This document shows, piece after piece, positions 13,095 to 21,167 of a stretch of DNA of 23,767 nucleotides. The position numbers were made by a program, and so were the translations under genes. The stretch spans positions 1 to 23,767 of the forward strand of contig JAOAGB010000052.1 in assembly GCA_026415995.1 (NCBI GenBank), in the 5' to 3' direction. The stretch comes from Thermodesulfovibrio sp. (GTDB lineage: Bacteria > Nitrospirota > Thermodesulfovibrionia > Thermodesulfovibrionales > Thermodesulfovibrionaceae). Numbering within the stretch: position 1 is the stretch's first letter; each line of letters begins with the position of its first letter. A model generated the notes under the pieces. The model saw nothing but the letters and a program-made list of their open reading frames with translations, ran no database searches and had not been told where the DNA came from.

Positions 13095-15638
13095 TTAAAT
13101 TTCTTTTAAATGTTGATTTATAAAATCATCTGTGTACATTTGAGTTACAGCATCATTGAATAGAGCCATATCAAGTTGTTTTGTATAAGCTGTAAGCTTT
13201 CCGAGTATTTCAAGATTTTTTTCTATTGTAGACATATCATATTTTGTTAAAATCGCATCTATTACATCTTCTTTTGTAGATACCCTGAAGCCCATTTTTT
13301 TTAGAATTTCTGAAATAAGCCTAACTCTTCTTAGTCTTCTATCTATTGCAGCACCACCTCCTTTGAAGAAAAATTTAATGTAGTTATCATTTAGATTTTC
13401 TCCAGCATAGGCTTCTATCATTGAAAAATGATAACCCAATCGGATGCTAAAATTCATATAATTTTTGGTAACTATGCAAAAACTTTTTTTACCGATATCC
13501 ATTAATTCCTCTTCAGGAATAGATACTGAATGGGCTATCATTTCAACAAATCCTTTAGCATCTACAGGAGGTGGTTCAGGCCATTTCATACTTGTCATTC
13601 CTCTTAGTACAGCCTGTAAAGGAATAGAGAGAATATCATCAGGAGTTGCTCTTTTTAGTCCTTCTTTTAATCCGCCTCCTATATCAAGAATTAAGGCTCC
13701 AATTGGAATTCCAGCTACAAGATTAATTGCATGTATTTCGCTATCATACTTATTCCACATTGTAAACATTTCTTGCATGACCATTTCATGACAAAATCTG
13801 GTTATGTCATGGAAGGTTTTGCAGTTTTCAGGTTTAAAATTTTCAGATTTGGGATCAACAAGATAAAGAGGTACTATTAATTTTATAACCTTTTCAAGAG
13901 TTTTATATATGGTTGTTTCTTTAAATAAATCTTCACTTTTTTTAGCAATTTTTAGTAATTCTTCAACTTTTCCTTCATATATAACACAGTTTGTAGCATC
14001 AACTGTTATTTCTTGTCCGTGTTTTAATGTTTTTGTAGCAGATTCAGTATTAAGTATTGTAGGTACGTTATACTCTCTTGATAAAGATGCCATGTGTCCT
14101 GTTTGACTTCCAATATCAGTAACAATTGCCGAGGCTTTGTTCATTATTACTACATATTTGGGATTGGTATGTTTTGCTACCAAGACATATCCTTCAGGAA
14201 ATTGTTCAAGTTCATCTTCGTTTTTTAATATAAATGCCTTTCCGTATCCAACACCTTTACAAGCAGTAACTCCCTTGTCTATGAGAATGTTATACCCCTT
14301 TATACGTGTCGGCAGTAAAACTTTAGCAATTTTTTTCTCTTTTATCCTTAAAGGTCTTGTTTGTAGTATGTATATATTATTTTCTTCATCTATTGCCCAT
14401 TCAATATCTTGGGGTCTTCCAAAATGTTGTTCTATTTTAGTAGCCATTGTTGCCAATTTGATAATCTGTTCCTCTGAGAGGGATAATTCCATATCTTCAT
14501 TGCCAATTGTAATTTCTTCTATTCCTTCCCGGGAACTACATATTAGCATCTTAGATTGTTGACCTTTTCTTTTCTCTATAATGGATAGATTATTTTTATC
14601 TACAATAAAAACATCAGGCTTGACTGTACCATCTACAACGAGTTTTCCCAATCCTTTAACTGAATTAATGATTATATTTTTACTTTCTGGGTCATTGGGA
14701 TCCTGAGAATACATGACTCCGCCAGCACGAGCATTTACCATTGTAAGCACTCCTGCTGACATGACCATCTCCTTTTCAGAAAAACCTTTGGTTTTATAGT
14801 AAAAAATTGCACTCGGATTAAAAAGGCTGGCGACAACTTCTTTGTATTTTTGAATAATCGAATCCCTTGTGACATTTAAAAAAGAGGAATACTGTCCCGC
14901 GAAACTAAAATGAGAATCTTCATGAATAGCGCTACTTCTTACTGAAACATTGCAATTTTTTTGTATTTTTTTACATAGATCATCATAGGCTGATTGTATT
15001 TTTTTTACCATTTCTTCAGGAACTTCTGAATTTATAATCATATCCTGAATTTTTTTGCTACTTGTTTCTAATTCCTCAATATTACTAATATTTATATCTT
15101 GGACAATCGTGGAGATTCTATCAATTAAATTATTATGCGATAGAAATTTTATAAAAGAGTAAGAGGTTATGGCAAAGCCTTCTGGAGTGGGTAATCCTAA
15201 TATATTTTTTAGTTCTGCAAGGTTAGATGTTTTACCACCAGCAATATTTACAGTTTCTTTACTTAGAGCCTCTAATGGTAAAGTAATTTCCGTAGTTGGT
15301 ATTTCTATCTTTGAACTTAGTTGTTTTTCAATTTTTTCTTTAATTTCATTATATATTTTTTCTAATTCTGAATATTTATTATCTGTAAGAGCATTCAGAT
15401 TTTGAATAACCTTTAAAACTCCTTCTGATACATTATTGATAGTGGTATTCAGATAATGTATATCGAAAAGATACTCTCCAGAAAATTTTTCCTCAAGATC
15501 AGCCATTATACTGAGAACATTATTGTTAGTATTTAGCAGATTCTCAAAATATGTATATTTTTCTCTTAGAAGGTTTTTCAGTTCTTCTTTCCTATCATGT
15601 TTTTTATCTTTAGATTTAAAGAAATCAAAAAAACCCAT
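13095..15638 (-). CDS. PEP-synthase-like ATP-grasp/phosphohistidine protein with a novel C-terminal part
   Basis: An 847-residue cytoplasmic protein. Residues 1-125 are charged and probably coiled coil (KNLLREKYTYFENLL, NEIKEKIEKQL). Residues about 126-430 match the PEP-synthase ATP-binding domain: NIAGGKTSNLAEL, VSVRSSAIHEDS (231-242), DIEWAID and ILQTRP (424-429). Residues about 450-560 are the mobile phosphohistidine domain, with GSQTGHMASLSREYNVP placing the swivelling histidine at H515 (usual form TCHAA). The PEP/pyruvate TIM barrel with its catalytic cysteine is not recognisable; residues 580-847 are instead an unrecognised domain beginning KTFHDITRFCHEMVMQEMF. A phosphotransferase to an unknown acceptor is likely, in the way rifampin phosphotransferase reuses these modules. 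No Shine-Dalgarno precedes the ATG. Confidence 0.82.
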   Translation of the reverse strand: MGFFDFFKSKDKKHDRKEELKNLLREKYTYFENLLNTNNNVLSIMADLEEKFSGEYLFDIHYLNTTINNVSEGVLKVIQNLNALTDNKYSELEKIYNEIKEKIEKQLSSKIEIPTTEITLPLEALSKETVNIAGGKTSNLAELKNILGLPTPEGFAITSYSFIKFLSHNNLIDRISTIVQDINISNIEELETSSKKIQDMIINSEVPEEMVKKIQSAYDDLCKKIQKNCNVSVRSSAIHEDSHFSFAGQYSSFLNVTRDSIIQKYKEVVASLFNPSAIFYYKTKGFSEKEMVMSAGVLTMVNARAGGVMYSQDPNDPESKNIIINSVKGLGKLVVDGTVKPDVFIVDKNNLSIIEKRKGQQSKMLICSSREGIEEITIGNEDMELSLSEEQIIKLATMATKIEQHFGRPQDIEWAIDEENNIYILQTRPLRIKEKKIAKVLLPTRIKGYNILIDKGVTACKGVGYGKAFILKNEDELEQFPEGYVLVAKHTNPKYVVIMNKASAIVTDIGSQTGHMASLSREYNVPTILNTESATKTLKHGQEITVDATNCVIYEGKVEELLKIAKKSEDLFKETTIYKTLEKVIKLIVPLYLVDPKSENFKPENCKTFHDITRFCHEMVMQEMFTMWNKYDSEIHAINLVAGIPIGALILDIGGGLKEGLKRATPDDILSIPLQAVLRGMTSMKWPEPPPVDAKGFVEMIAHSVSIPEEELMDIGKKSFCIVTKNYMNFSIRLGYHFSMIEAYAGENLNDNYIKFFFKGGGAAIDRRLRRVRLISEILKKMGFRVSTKEDVIDAILTKYDMSTIEKNLEILGKLTAYTKQLDMALFNDAVTQMYTDDFINQHLKEI

Positions 15639-15645
15639 ATTTTTA

Positions 15646-15651
15646 ATTATA
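15646..15651 (-). promoter_or_regulatory. Candidate -10 box of the dikinase-like gene
   Basis: TATAAT on the minus strand only seven bases before the ATG at 15638, with no ribosome binding site between. Transcription would start at or within a base or two of the ATG, suggesting a leaderless message. The -35 region is weak. Confidence 0.45.
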
Positions 15652-15699
15652 TCTTATTTTTAGTGAGAAAATCATAAAATTAATAACCTTCTAAAAATG

Positions 15700-15728
15700 A
15701 AAGGATGCCTTTTTAAAAGGCATCCTTT
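15700..15728 (-). terminator. Intrinsic terminator of the TauE/SafE operon
   Basis: AAAGGATGCC (15700-15709) pairs perfectly with GGCATCCTTT (15719-15728), loop TTTTTAAAA that can pair further. On the minus strand it is followed by CATTTTTAG. It lies 26 bases after the stop of the 237-residue gene and isolates the operon from the dikinase-like gene. Confidence 0.85.
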
Positions 15729-15754
15729 TAAAAATTTTATTATTTTCCCTAATC

Positions 15755-16468
15755 TTAAATCTCCTTTTTAACTTTCGGTTTCTTAGCTGTAAGTCCTATT
15801 CCCTCGAATAGATGATACATAGAATATCCCCACCAAATCGTATAAATTACATATCCTACAAGAAGTATAGCCATAATTAATGCCTTTTCAGAAACTTTTA
15901 CTGCTTCAATTTTGTAGAAGTTGTAGGCAGGTTCAACGGCTTTTTTATTGACCTCTTCTAATATTTTAGATTCCTCAAATAATTTATTTGATTTAAAGGT
16001 TTTACTTATCTGATCTAATGATATCCACCAGTCTTTTAAGGCCTTTTTCTCATCATACCCATAAATATTTCTAACATCCTCACCTTTGTTTTTATACATA
16101 AGGTCAGAGTCTCTTACAATCATGGTAAGTATATTACCAAGGTCTCCCTGTATAACTAAAGAATTACCTTTTTGCTCAACGTTAGCTCCTGATGTCATGA
16201 AGAGTTTTGCTGCTCTTTGAGCATCATCGGTAGAGTTATATTTTACAGTCACGTTGAATTGTTTTCCCTTGAAAGGTTCTATTGCTTTTGACAATTTAGG
16301 AATAAAATATGATGAACCTTTTGAAAGTTTATTAAAAAGATCATCTGCATATTCTAATCCATTTTTACCATCTCCAAAGATCGGAGAGATGATTAAAAGA
16401 AACAATCCTAAAAAACCAGCTGTTAATATCATACCGATGGAAAAATGTTTTTTATCCTTTATTATCAT
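15755..16468 (-). CDS. Bitopic membrane protein paired with the TauE/SafE permease
   Basis: A 237-residue protein of no family I can name. An N-terminal span (about 11-31) and a C-terminal span (about 194-216) enclose an extracytoplasmic domain of about 160 residues. This contains a possible alpha/beta unit (FNVTVKYNSTDDAQRAAKLF, then NSLVIQGDLGN) and a helical half. The cytoplasmic tail is basic (KKPKVKKEI). It starts two bases after the permease stop, and the permease's last codons carry its GGGAGGG ribosome site. The strict pairing suggests an accessory or substrate-capture subunit of the permease. The domain has no cysteine, so a disulfide or metal-thiolate role is unlikely. Confidence 0.75.
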   Translation of the reverse strand: MIIKDKKHFSIGMILTAGFLGLFLLIISPIFGDGKNGLEYADDLFNKLSKGSSYFIPKLSKAIEPFKGKQFNVTVKYNSTDDAQRAAKLFMTSGANVEQKGNSLVIQGDLGNILTMIVRDSDLMYKNKGEDVRNIYGYDEKKALKDWWISLDQISKTFKSNKLFEESKILEEVNKKAVEPAYNFYKIEAVKVSEKALIMAILLVGYVIYTIWWGYSMYHLFEGIGLTAKKPKVKKEI

Positions 16469-16470
16469 TT

Positions 16471-17724
16471 TTAGCCCTCCCTGAAAGTTTTAATATTTTT
16501 AAAGAAGCTTAACATTACCCAGAAGACAAAAATTGCAATGATAATCCAAAATATAAAAAAGCCTGCTGTTTCAATCCCTTGTGCTAATGATTTGGGAATA
16601 TTAATAATTCCCAGATCATTAAATTGCTTAGGTATTACGGTTAACCTATTTATAAATCCAGCGACAATAGTAGTAACCCAAAAACCTTTTATTGTTGAAC
16701 CACTTACTACCTTAGTGGTGAGAGCGCCTATTTGGATTCCTATTAGAGAACCAAGAAGCAAACCCATGGCGAGTGTATAAAATACAAAACCATAGATAGC
16801 GTATTGAGATATACCTGCATATCCTGCGGTAAAGATAATTTGGAAAATATCAGTACCAACAGTGGTAAATGTAGATATACCAAAAACATATACGAACAAC
16901 GGGAATGTGATAAAACCGCCACCAACTCCCATCAATGAGGAGACAAATCCAACAAGAAATCCACCTGCAGCGAGTATTACACCAGATATTTTCCTTCCAC
17001 CTGGTACTATATCTTCGTCAAATCTTATGGTAGGAGGAAGATTTATTGATTGAAGTTTGAAAGCCAATCTTTTTTCTGCTGCTGTTGGAGGTCTCATTTC
17101 TAAAGGTGTACGGGCTAATTTTCTTTTCTTTATTAAATCAGATACTCCATACCAACCGAGTAAACCGAGTATTAAGGCATATATTATACTTAAGAAGGCA
17201 TCACTCATAATTGGATCTTTTGAATAAACAAGCTTTTGTAGATATCCACCTAAGGTAGCACCTCCTATAGATCCAACTAAAAATGCTATTGCTATTTTCG
17301 CATTTACGTTTCCAAGTTTTTTATGAAGAACAGAGCCCATGATAGCTTTAGCAAAAATATGAAAAAGATCTGTACCCACAGCAAGAATACCTCTTACACC
17401 AGCAGCCATAAGAGCTGGGGTAATAATAAATCCACCTCCTGCACCAATACAACCGGTTATGAGTCCTGCACAAAAGCCTATTCCAATAGATACTAAAAAT
17501 ACAGTAGTCGAATAAAAGGCTGGCGCATAAGCTTTTTTGCCACCAATAATATCGCCAGCATCAGCAACCATATAAATCAGAATAGGTAGCAATGCGGCAA
17601 TCAGTACAGGAATCCATTTCCTTTTTCCACTTCTTAAAATGTTCATTGAAGTTTCGTAGTCCCATTTTGCATGTGCAACCATAGAAAGTTGCATAAATTC
17701 AGATAATTTTCGCAGAACAGACAT
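16471..17724 (-). CDS. TauE/SafE (TSUP)-family anion permease
   Basis: A 417-residue membrane protein with two homologous TSUP halves. The first repeat contains GLITGCIGAGGGFIITPAL (about 88-106) and the second GFVSSLMGVGGGFITFPLF (about 258-276), each followed by VGTDLFHI or VGTDIFQI. A cytoplasmic N-terminus of about 35 residues and a polar central loop (about 200-245) lengthen it beyond the usual 250-300. The family exports or imports sulfur-containing and organic anions such as sulfite, sulfoacetate or sulfolactate; in a sulfur-metabolising anaerobe a sulfur oxyanion is a reasonable guess. AGGAGG lies seven bases before the ATG. Three phased repeats around its promoter indicate specific regulation. 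Confidence 0.88.
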   Translation of the reverse strand: MSVLRKLSEFMQLSMVAHAKWDYETSMNILRSGKRKWIPVLIAALLPILIYMVADAGDIIGGKKAYAPAFYSTTVFLVSIGIGFCAGLITGCIGAGGGFIITPALMAAGVRGILAVGTDLFHIFAKAIMGSVLHKKLGNVNAKIAIAFLVGSIGGATLGGYLQKLVYSKDPIMSDAFLSIIYALILGLLGWYGVSDLIKKRKLARTPLEMRPPTAAEKRLAFKLQSINLPPTIRFDEDIVPGGRKISGVILAAGGFLVGFVSSLMGVGGGFITFPLFVYVFGISTFTTVGTDIFQIIFTAGYAGISQYAIYGFVFYTLAMGLLLGSLIGIQIGALTTKVVSGSTIKGFWVTTIVAGFINRLTVIPKQFNDLGIINIPKSLAQGIETAGFFIFWIIIAIFVFWVMLSFFKNIKTFREG

Positions 17725-17753
17725 TTTAAATCCTCCTTTTATTTTTATTCTAT

Positions 17754-17826
17754 TTGTTATAATGTATTCATTTTATTATGTAATATTGTTATAATGTCAA
17801 TATAAACAATTTTATATTGTTATAAT
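17754..17826. repeat. Three phased TTGTTATAAT repeats in the TauE/SafE promoter
   Basis: Identical 10-mers TTGTTATAAT at 17754-17763, 17786-17795 and 17817-17826, start-to-start distances 32 and 31 bases, about three helical turns. Copy 2 lies in the promoter spacer, copy 1 over the likely start site and copy 3 upstream of the -35 box, as expected for cooperative binding of a repressor. Confidence 0.65.
17770..17800 (-). promoter_or_regulatory. Promoter of the TauE/SafE operon
   Basis: On the minus strand TTGACA (17800-17795), then TAAAAT (17775-17770) at a long 19-base spacing, or the poorer TAATAA at 16 bases. About 45 bases before the ATG. Confidence 0.5.
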
Positions 17827-17856
17827 TTATTTAAATAATTTAGTTACTTTAAAAAA

Positions 17857-20109
17857 TTAAACCGATTCATTGTTCATTGTGCATAATTTTGGTAGTTTGA
17901 TCACAAAAGTTGTGCCTGTTTTCTCTGATTCCTCTTTAGTTTTAGTCTCGAAGTTAATAATGCCATTATGTTCCTTGATGATATTATAGGAAACCCATAG
18001 TCCTAAACCTGTTCCTTTACCAGGTTCTTTTGTAGTAAAGAAGGGATCAAAAATTTTATGTCTATATTCTTTCTTTATTCCAGAACCAGTGTCTGAAATC
18101 AATATTTCTATCCAGTCATCCTTGCAACGTGTAGAAACAGAAAGAACTCCACCGCCAGTCATCGCATGCACTGCGTTATTAATTATATTAAAGAATACCT
18201 GCTGTAACTCTTCGGGATAACCAATAATGGATGGCAAGTCTTCCTGTAAATTTTTATTTATTTCAATATTGCTTATTTTAAATGTATTATTCATGATTGA
18301 AAGTACCGCCTCTATGCATTCATTAATGTTTACATTTTCCTTTTTTGGCTCTTTATGTCTTGCAAAACTTAAAAGTTGTTCTACAATTCTTTTTGCATTG
18401 GTAGCATGTTTTTCAATTGTCTTTAGAAGTTCATATTGGTCAGAATCAGGCGGTGTTTTTTCAAGTAAGATATCAGTAAATCCAAGAATTATTGTGAGAG
18501 GATTATTTATTTCATGAGCAACTCCTGCTGATAGTGTTCCCAAGGCAGCTAATTTTTCTGTATAGTAACTTTGCTCTTCCATTTTTTTTCTGTCTGTAAT
18601 ATCACGAGCTATGCCAAGGACAGAGTATATATTACCTTTATCATCCTTTAAAGCTCTAAGGTTGGTATTCAACCAAAAATCCCTACTGTCCACAGTCACT
18701 CTATGGGTAAGTTGTCTACTTTCTCCTGTCTTGAATATATGTTTTATATTTATGGCAAGGAGAACTCCATCTGGAATGAAAATATTGGATATATTCTGTC
18801 CAACAATTTCAGATGCATTTCTATTAAAAAATTCAGCTCCGAATTTATTTATTGAGATTATTTTACCCTCATTGTCGATTGTAAAAATAATATCTTCTGC
18901 ATTCTCTACTAAGTTTTTATATCTTTCTTCAGTTTTCTTAAGTTCTGTTGTCTTTTTTATAATTTCTTTTTCAAGAATATTAGACCATGTAACGAGAATA
19001 AAGTTTACAAAAATTCCTCCAAATAAAATAACGATGATGATTATTCCTTGAAGTAATATCTGTTGACTTTGTATAGAATGAATTGCTCCTTCCACATCAC
19101 TTATAGGAGCAACTACAGCTATAGACCAGATAATATTTTTTTGTCCACTGGCTATTTTTATCGGAGCATAGGCAACAAGTTTTTTTATTTCTCCTTCTAA
19201 TTCTCTATGCCATCCTGAGACATACCAGCTTGTTCCCTCTTCTCCCCTGAGCATTTTATCTCTTTGGATTTCATTTATTCGTTCAAAGGAGATGGTCGGT
19301 TTTTTACCTTTTCTTGCTTCAAAAGCGTTTTGTCCGACAAAAGTATGCTCTTCATGATATAGGAATGTACCTTTATTATCAATTATCCATGCATATCCTG
19401 TCTTACCAGACTTGATTTTTCTTGTCACTTTACCAACTAAATATGTAACATCAACAGTAAATACAACAGCACCTGAAAACTTATTCGTTGCAATAGGATG
19501 AGATTCATCTATAGATATTTGCCAAACAGGAATTACCATTTTCATAATAAGTGATTTAGAATTTTCAGATTCTTTACAGACGTTAATTTCAGAAAAAAAT
19601 ATTTTTCCCTTATTGTCTTCCTTAGACGCCCAATTTAAATATTCCTCTTCTTCTTTCTGTATTTTCCCAATTTCACATTTTTTACCTTCAGCCACTCTAT
19701 ATATTTGTCTTGTTCTATTTTCAATAAATTTAATTTCTTTAACTCCCTCGTGTTTTACACTTGAAAAGGTAATGTTCATTCTATTTATCAGCGCAGGTTT
19801 CTCAGAATATTGAATTGCAGGAGACAGACTAAGCAGAGTTATCTCTCTTTTTAACATTTCTACTGAATTTTCGATTTGACTTGCCGCATGTTTTGCCATC
19901 ATAAGCTGTTGCTGATTGAAATCTTCAGTAACAATTTCAGTTATTTTTTTTGTTGAGAGCCATCCAAGAAAAAGAACCATACCAAGAAGTATAATCATTG
20001 CTAAGGTTACGATAAATTTAAAATATTTAAGATTAAAGGGATGATACTTCTCAATTAAGGACATTAATTGATTGATACTTTTCTGAAAGAAAATATTTTT
20101 TTTCTCCAT
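17857..20109 (-). CDS. Membrane histidine kinase, Cache-PAS-HisKA-HATPase
   Basis: A 750-residue sensor kinase. One span near 31-50 and a second near 352-374 enclose an extracytoplasmic dCache-like sensor (GKTGYAWIIDNKGTFLYHEE at 235-254, VGQNAFE). A PAS domain follows (about 395-508, ending GIARDITDRKKMEE). The HisKA box has the phosphorylated H532 in AHEINNPL. The ATPase has the N box NIINNAVHAM (641-650), DTGSGI (673-678) and GKGTGLGL (697-704). No response regulator is adjacent. There is no Shine-Dalgarno; TATAAT lies eight bases before the ATG. Cache sensors usually bind small organic acids or amino acids, compatible with the neighbouring AEC and TSUP carriers. Confidence 0.92.
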   Translation of the reverse strand: MEKKNIFFQKSINQLMSLIEKYHPFNLKYFKFIVTLAMIILLGMVLFLGWLSTKKITEIVTEDFNQQQLMMAKHAASQIENSVEMLKREITLLSLSPAIQYSEKPALINRMNITFSSVKHEGVKEIKFIENRTRQIYRVAEGKKCEIGKIQKEEEEYLNWASKEDNKGKIFFSEINVCKESENSKSLIMKMVIPVWQISIDESHPIATNKFSGAVVFTVDVTYLVGKVTRKIKSGKTGYAWIIDNKGTFLYHEEHTFVGQNAFEARKGKKPTISFERINEIQRDKMLRGEEGTSWYVSGWHRELEGEIKKLVAYAPIKIASGQKNIIWSIAVVAPISDVEGAIHSIQSQQILLQGIIIIVILFGGIFVNFILVTWSNILEKEIIKKTTELKKTEERYKNLVENAEDIIFTIDNEGKIISINKFGAEFFNRNASEIVGQNISNIFIPDGVLLAINIKHIFKTGESRQLTHRVTVDSRDFWLNTNLRALKDDKGNIYSVLGIARDITDRKKMEEQSYYTEKLAALGTLSAGVAHEINNPLTIILGFTDILLEKTPPDSDQYELLKTIEKHATNAKRIVEQLLSFARHKEPKKENVNINECIEAVLSIMNNTFKISNIEINKNLQEDLPSIIGYPEELQQVFFNIINNAVHAMTGGGVLSVSTRCKDDWIEILISDTGSGIKKEYRHKIFDPFFTTKEPGKGTGLGLWVSYNIIKEHNGIINFETKTKEESEKTGTTFVIKLPKLCTMNNESV

Positions 20110-20117
20110 TTAATTTA

Positions 20118-20123
20118 ATTATA
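20118..20123 (-). promoter_or_regulatory. Candidate -10 box of the histidine kinase gene
   Basis: TATAAT on the minus strand, eight bases before the ATG at 20109, with TTTCAA 17 bases further upstream inside the end of the AEC gene. No ribosome site between: a possible leaderless start. Confidence 0.45.
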
Positions 20124-20134
20124 TTCCAAACTTC

Positions 20135-21067
20135 TTAAAATTGAAAGAGCCAAAAGTAAACTATTAGAGATACCATAGAGAAGATTGTTGTGAGGAAAAT
20201 CATTTCAACGGCAGTTCGCATATCTACACCAAATACTGAAGCAAAAATCATGCTTAATAACATAGAAGGCATACTTGCTTCAATTATACAGACATTAAGT
20301 GGAATACCTGAAAGTCCAGCAATATTTCCATATAATAATGCAAAAAGTGGTGATATAACTATTTTTACTAAGATTGCAGGTAAAGAGACCGTAAACTTTT
20401 CAGGAGTTACAGCTTGAAAAGAAATTCCAACTATTAGAAGCATAAAAGAAATAACATAGCTAGAAATTGAATTTATTCCATTTATTAATTCTAAAGGGAC
20501 AGTGATATTTAATTCTCTGAAAATAAATCCTGTAATTAGTCCCCATATGGGCGGGATTTTAATAATAGTAATAAGGGAATCTTTGAGTCTTATCCCCCTT
20601 GCTTTACCATATTTCATACATATAGCCACTGCTAATGTCCATGTAAGAGGAGTACTTGCTAAAAAATCGTAGGAAAAGGCATAACTCATACCTTCTTGTC
20701 CATAAAGTTTTGTTAAAATAGGTAAGCCTATGTAAAGGACGTTTCCAAAAGCAGAACACATTAAAAGTGTGCCAACCACTTCAGAAGAAATATTTTTTAA
20801 TTGAGCTAATTTTTTATAAAGTAACCATGAAATAGTAATACAACTTATTATAGTAAGGTTAGCAACTATTGCAATTTTGATATTATTAAGGCTAAAGGGC
20901 ATTGTATAGGTTGTTTTAAAACAGATAAAGGGAATAATATAGTAAAAAACTAAGTTAGTTGCTCTATCACGGAATTTCTCAATTTTGTCGGAAGCAATAC
21001 CTACAACCACAAATAGAATTCTAAAGAATATTCCTATTAGTATAAGCAATAAGATCTCGATAAACAT
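20135..21067 (-). CDS. AEC (auxin efflux carrier)-family transporter
   Basis: A 310-residue membrane protein with about ten spans in two halves of five. Family marks: the N-terminal IGIFFR segment, YYIIPFICFK in span 2, and CSAFGNVLYIGLPILTKLYGQEGM (about 105-128), the conserved SAFGNxxxxGLP crossover. The second half has ASMPSMLLSMIFASVFGVD, equivalent to the PSA-type crossover. Bacterial members carry malate, malonate and similar carboxylates. A TTG at 21073 is in frame two codons earlier; the ATG at 21067 is preferred, though neither has a clear ribosome site. It lies about 100 bases after feoB on the same strand and 25 bases before the kinase start, so kinase and carrier may be functionally linked. 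Confidence 0.87.
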   Translation of the reverse strand: MFIEILLLILIGIFFRILFVVVGIASDKIEKFRDRATNLVFYYIIPFICFKTTYTMPFSLNNIKIAIVANLTIISCITISWLLYKKLAQLKNISSEVVGTLLMCSAFGNVLYIGLPILTKLYGQEGMSYAFSYDFLASTPLTWTLAVAICMKYGKARGIRLKDSLITIIKIPPIWGLITGFIFRELNITVPLELINGINSISSYVISFMLLIVGISFQAVTPEKFTVSLPAILVKIVISPLFALLYGNIAGLSGIPLNVCIIEASMPSMLLSMIFASVFGVDMRTAVEMIFLTTIFSMVSLIVYFWLFQF

Positions 21068-21167
21068 ATTCAATAATGTAGTATGAATTCAAGTAATAAG
21101 TCTACTTAATTTTGTCTAATTTAGATGTGTAATGCAGTCTAATTTTTTATCTGAGATAGATAAGGAA

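Noticed and set aside
13465..14562. Plus-strand open frames of up to 141 codons opposite the dikinase-like gene
   Set aside because: They are antisense shadows of a clear coding region, with no ribosome sites and no recognisable motifs.
21147..21163. Hairpin TTATCT/AGATAA after feoB
   Set aside because: On the minus strand it is followed by A-rich sequence rather than a T-run, and the stem is short; not a supported terminator.
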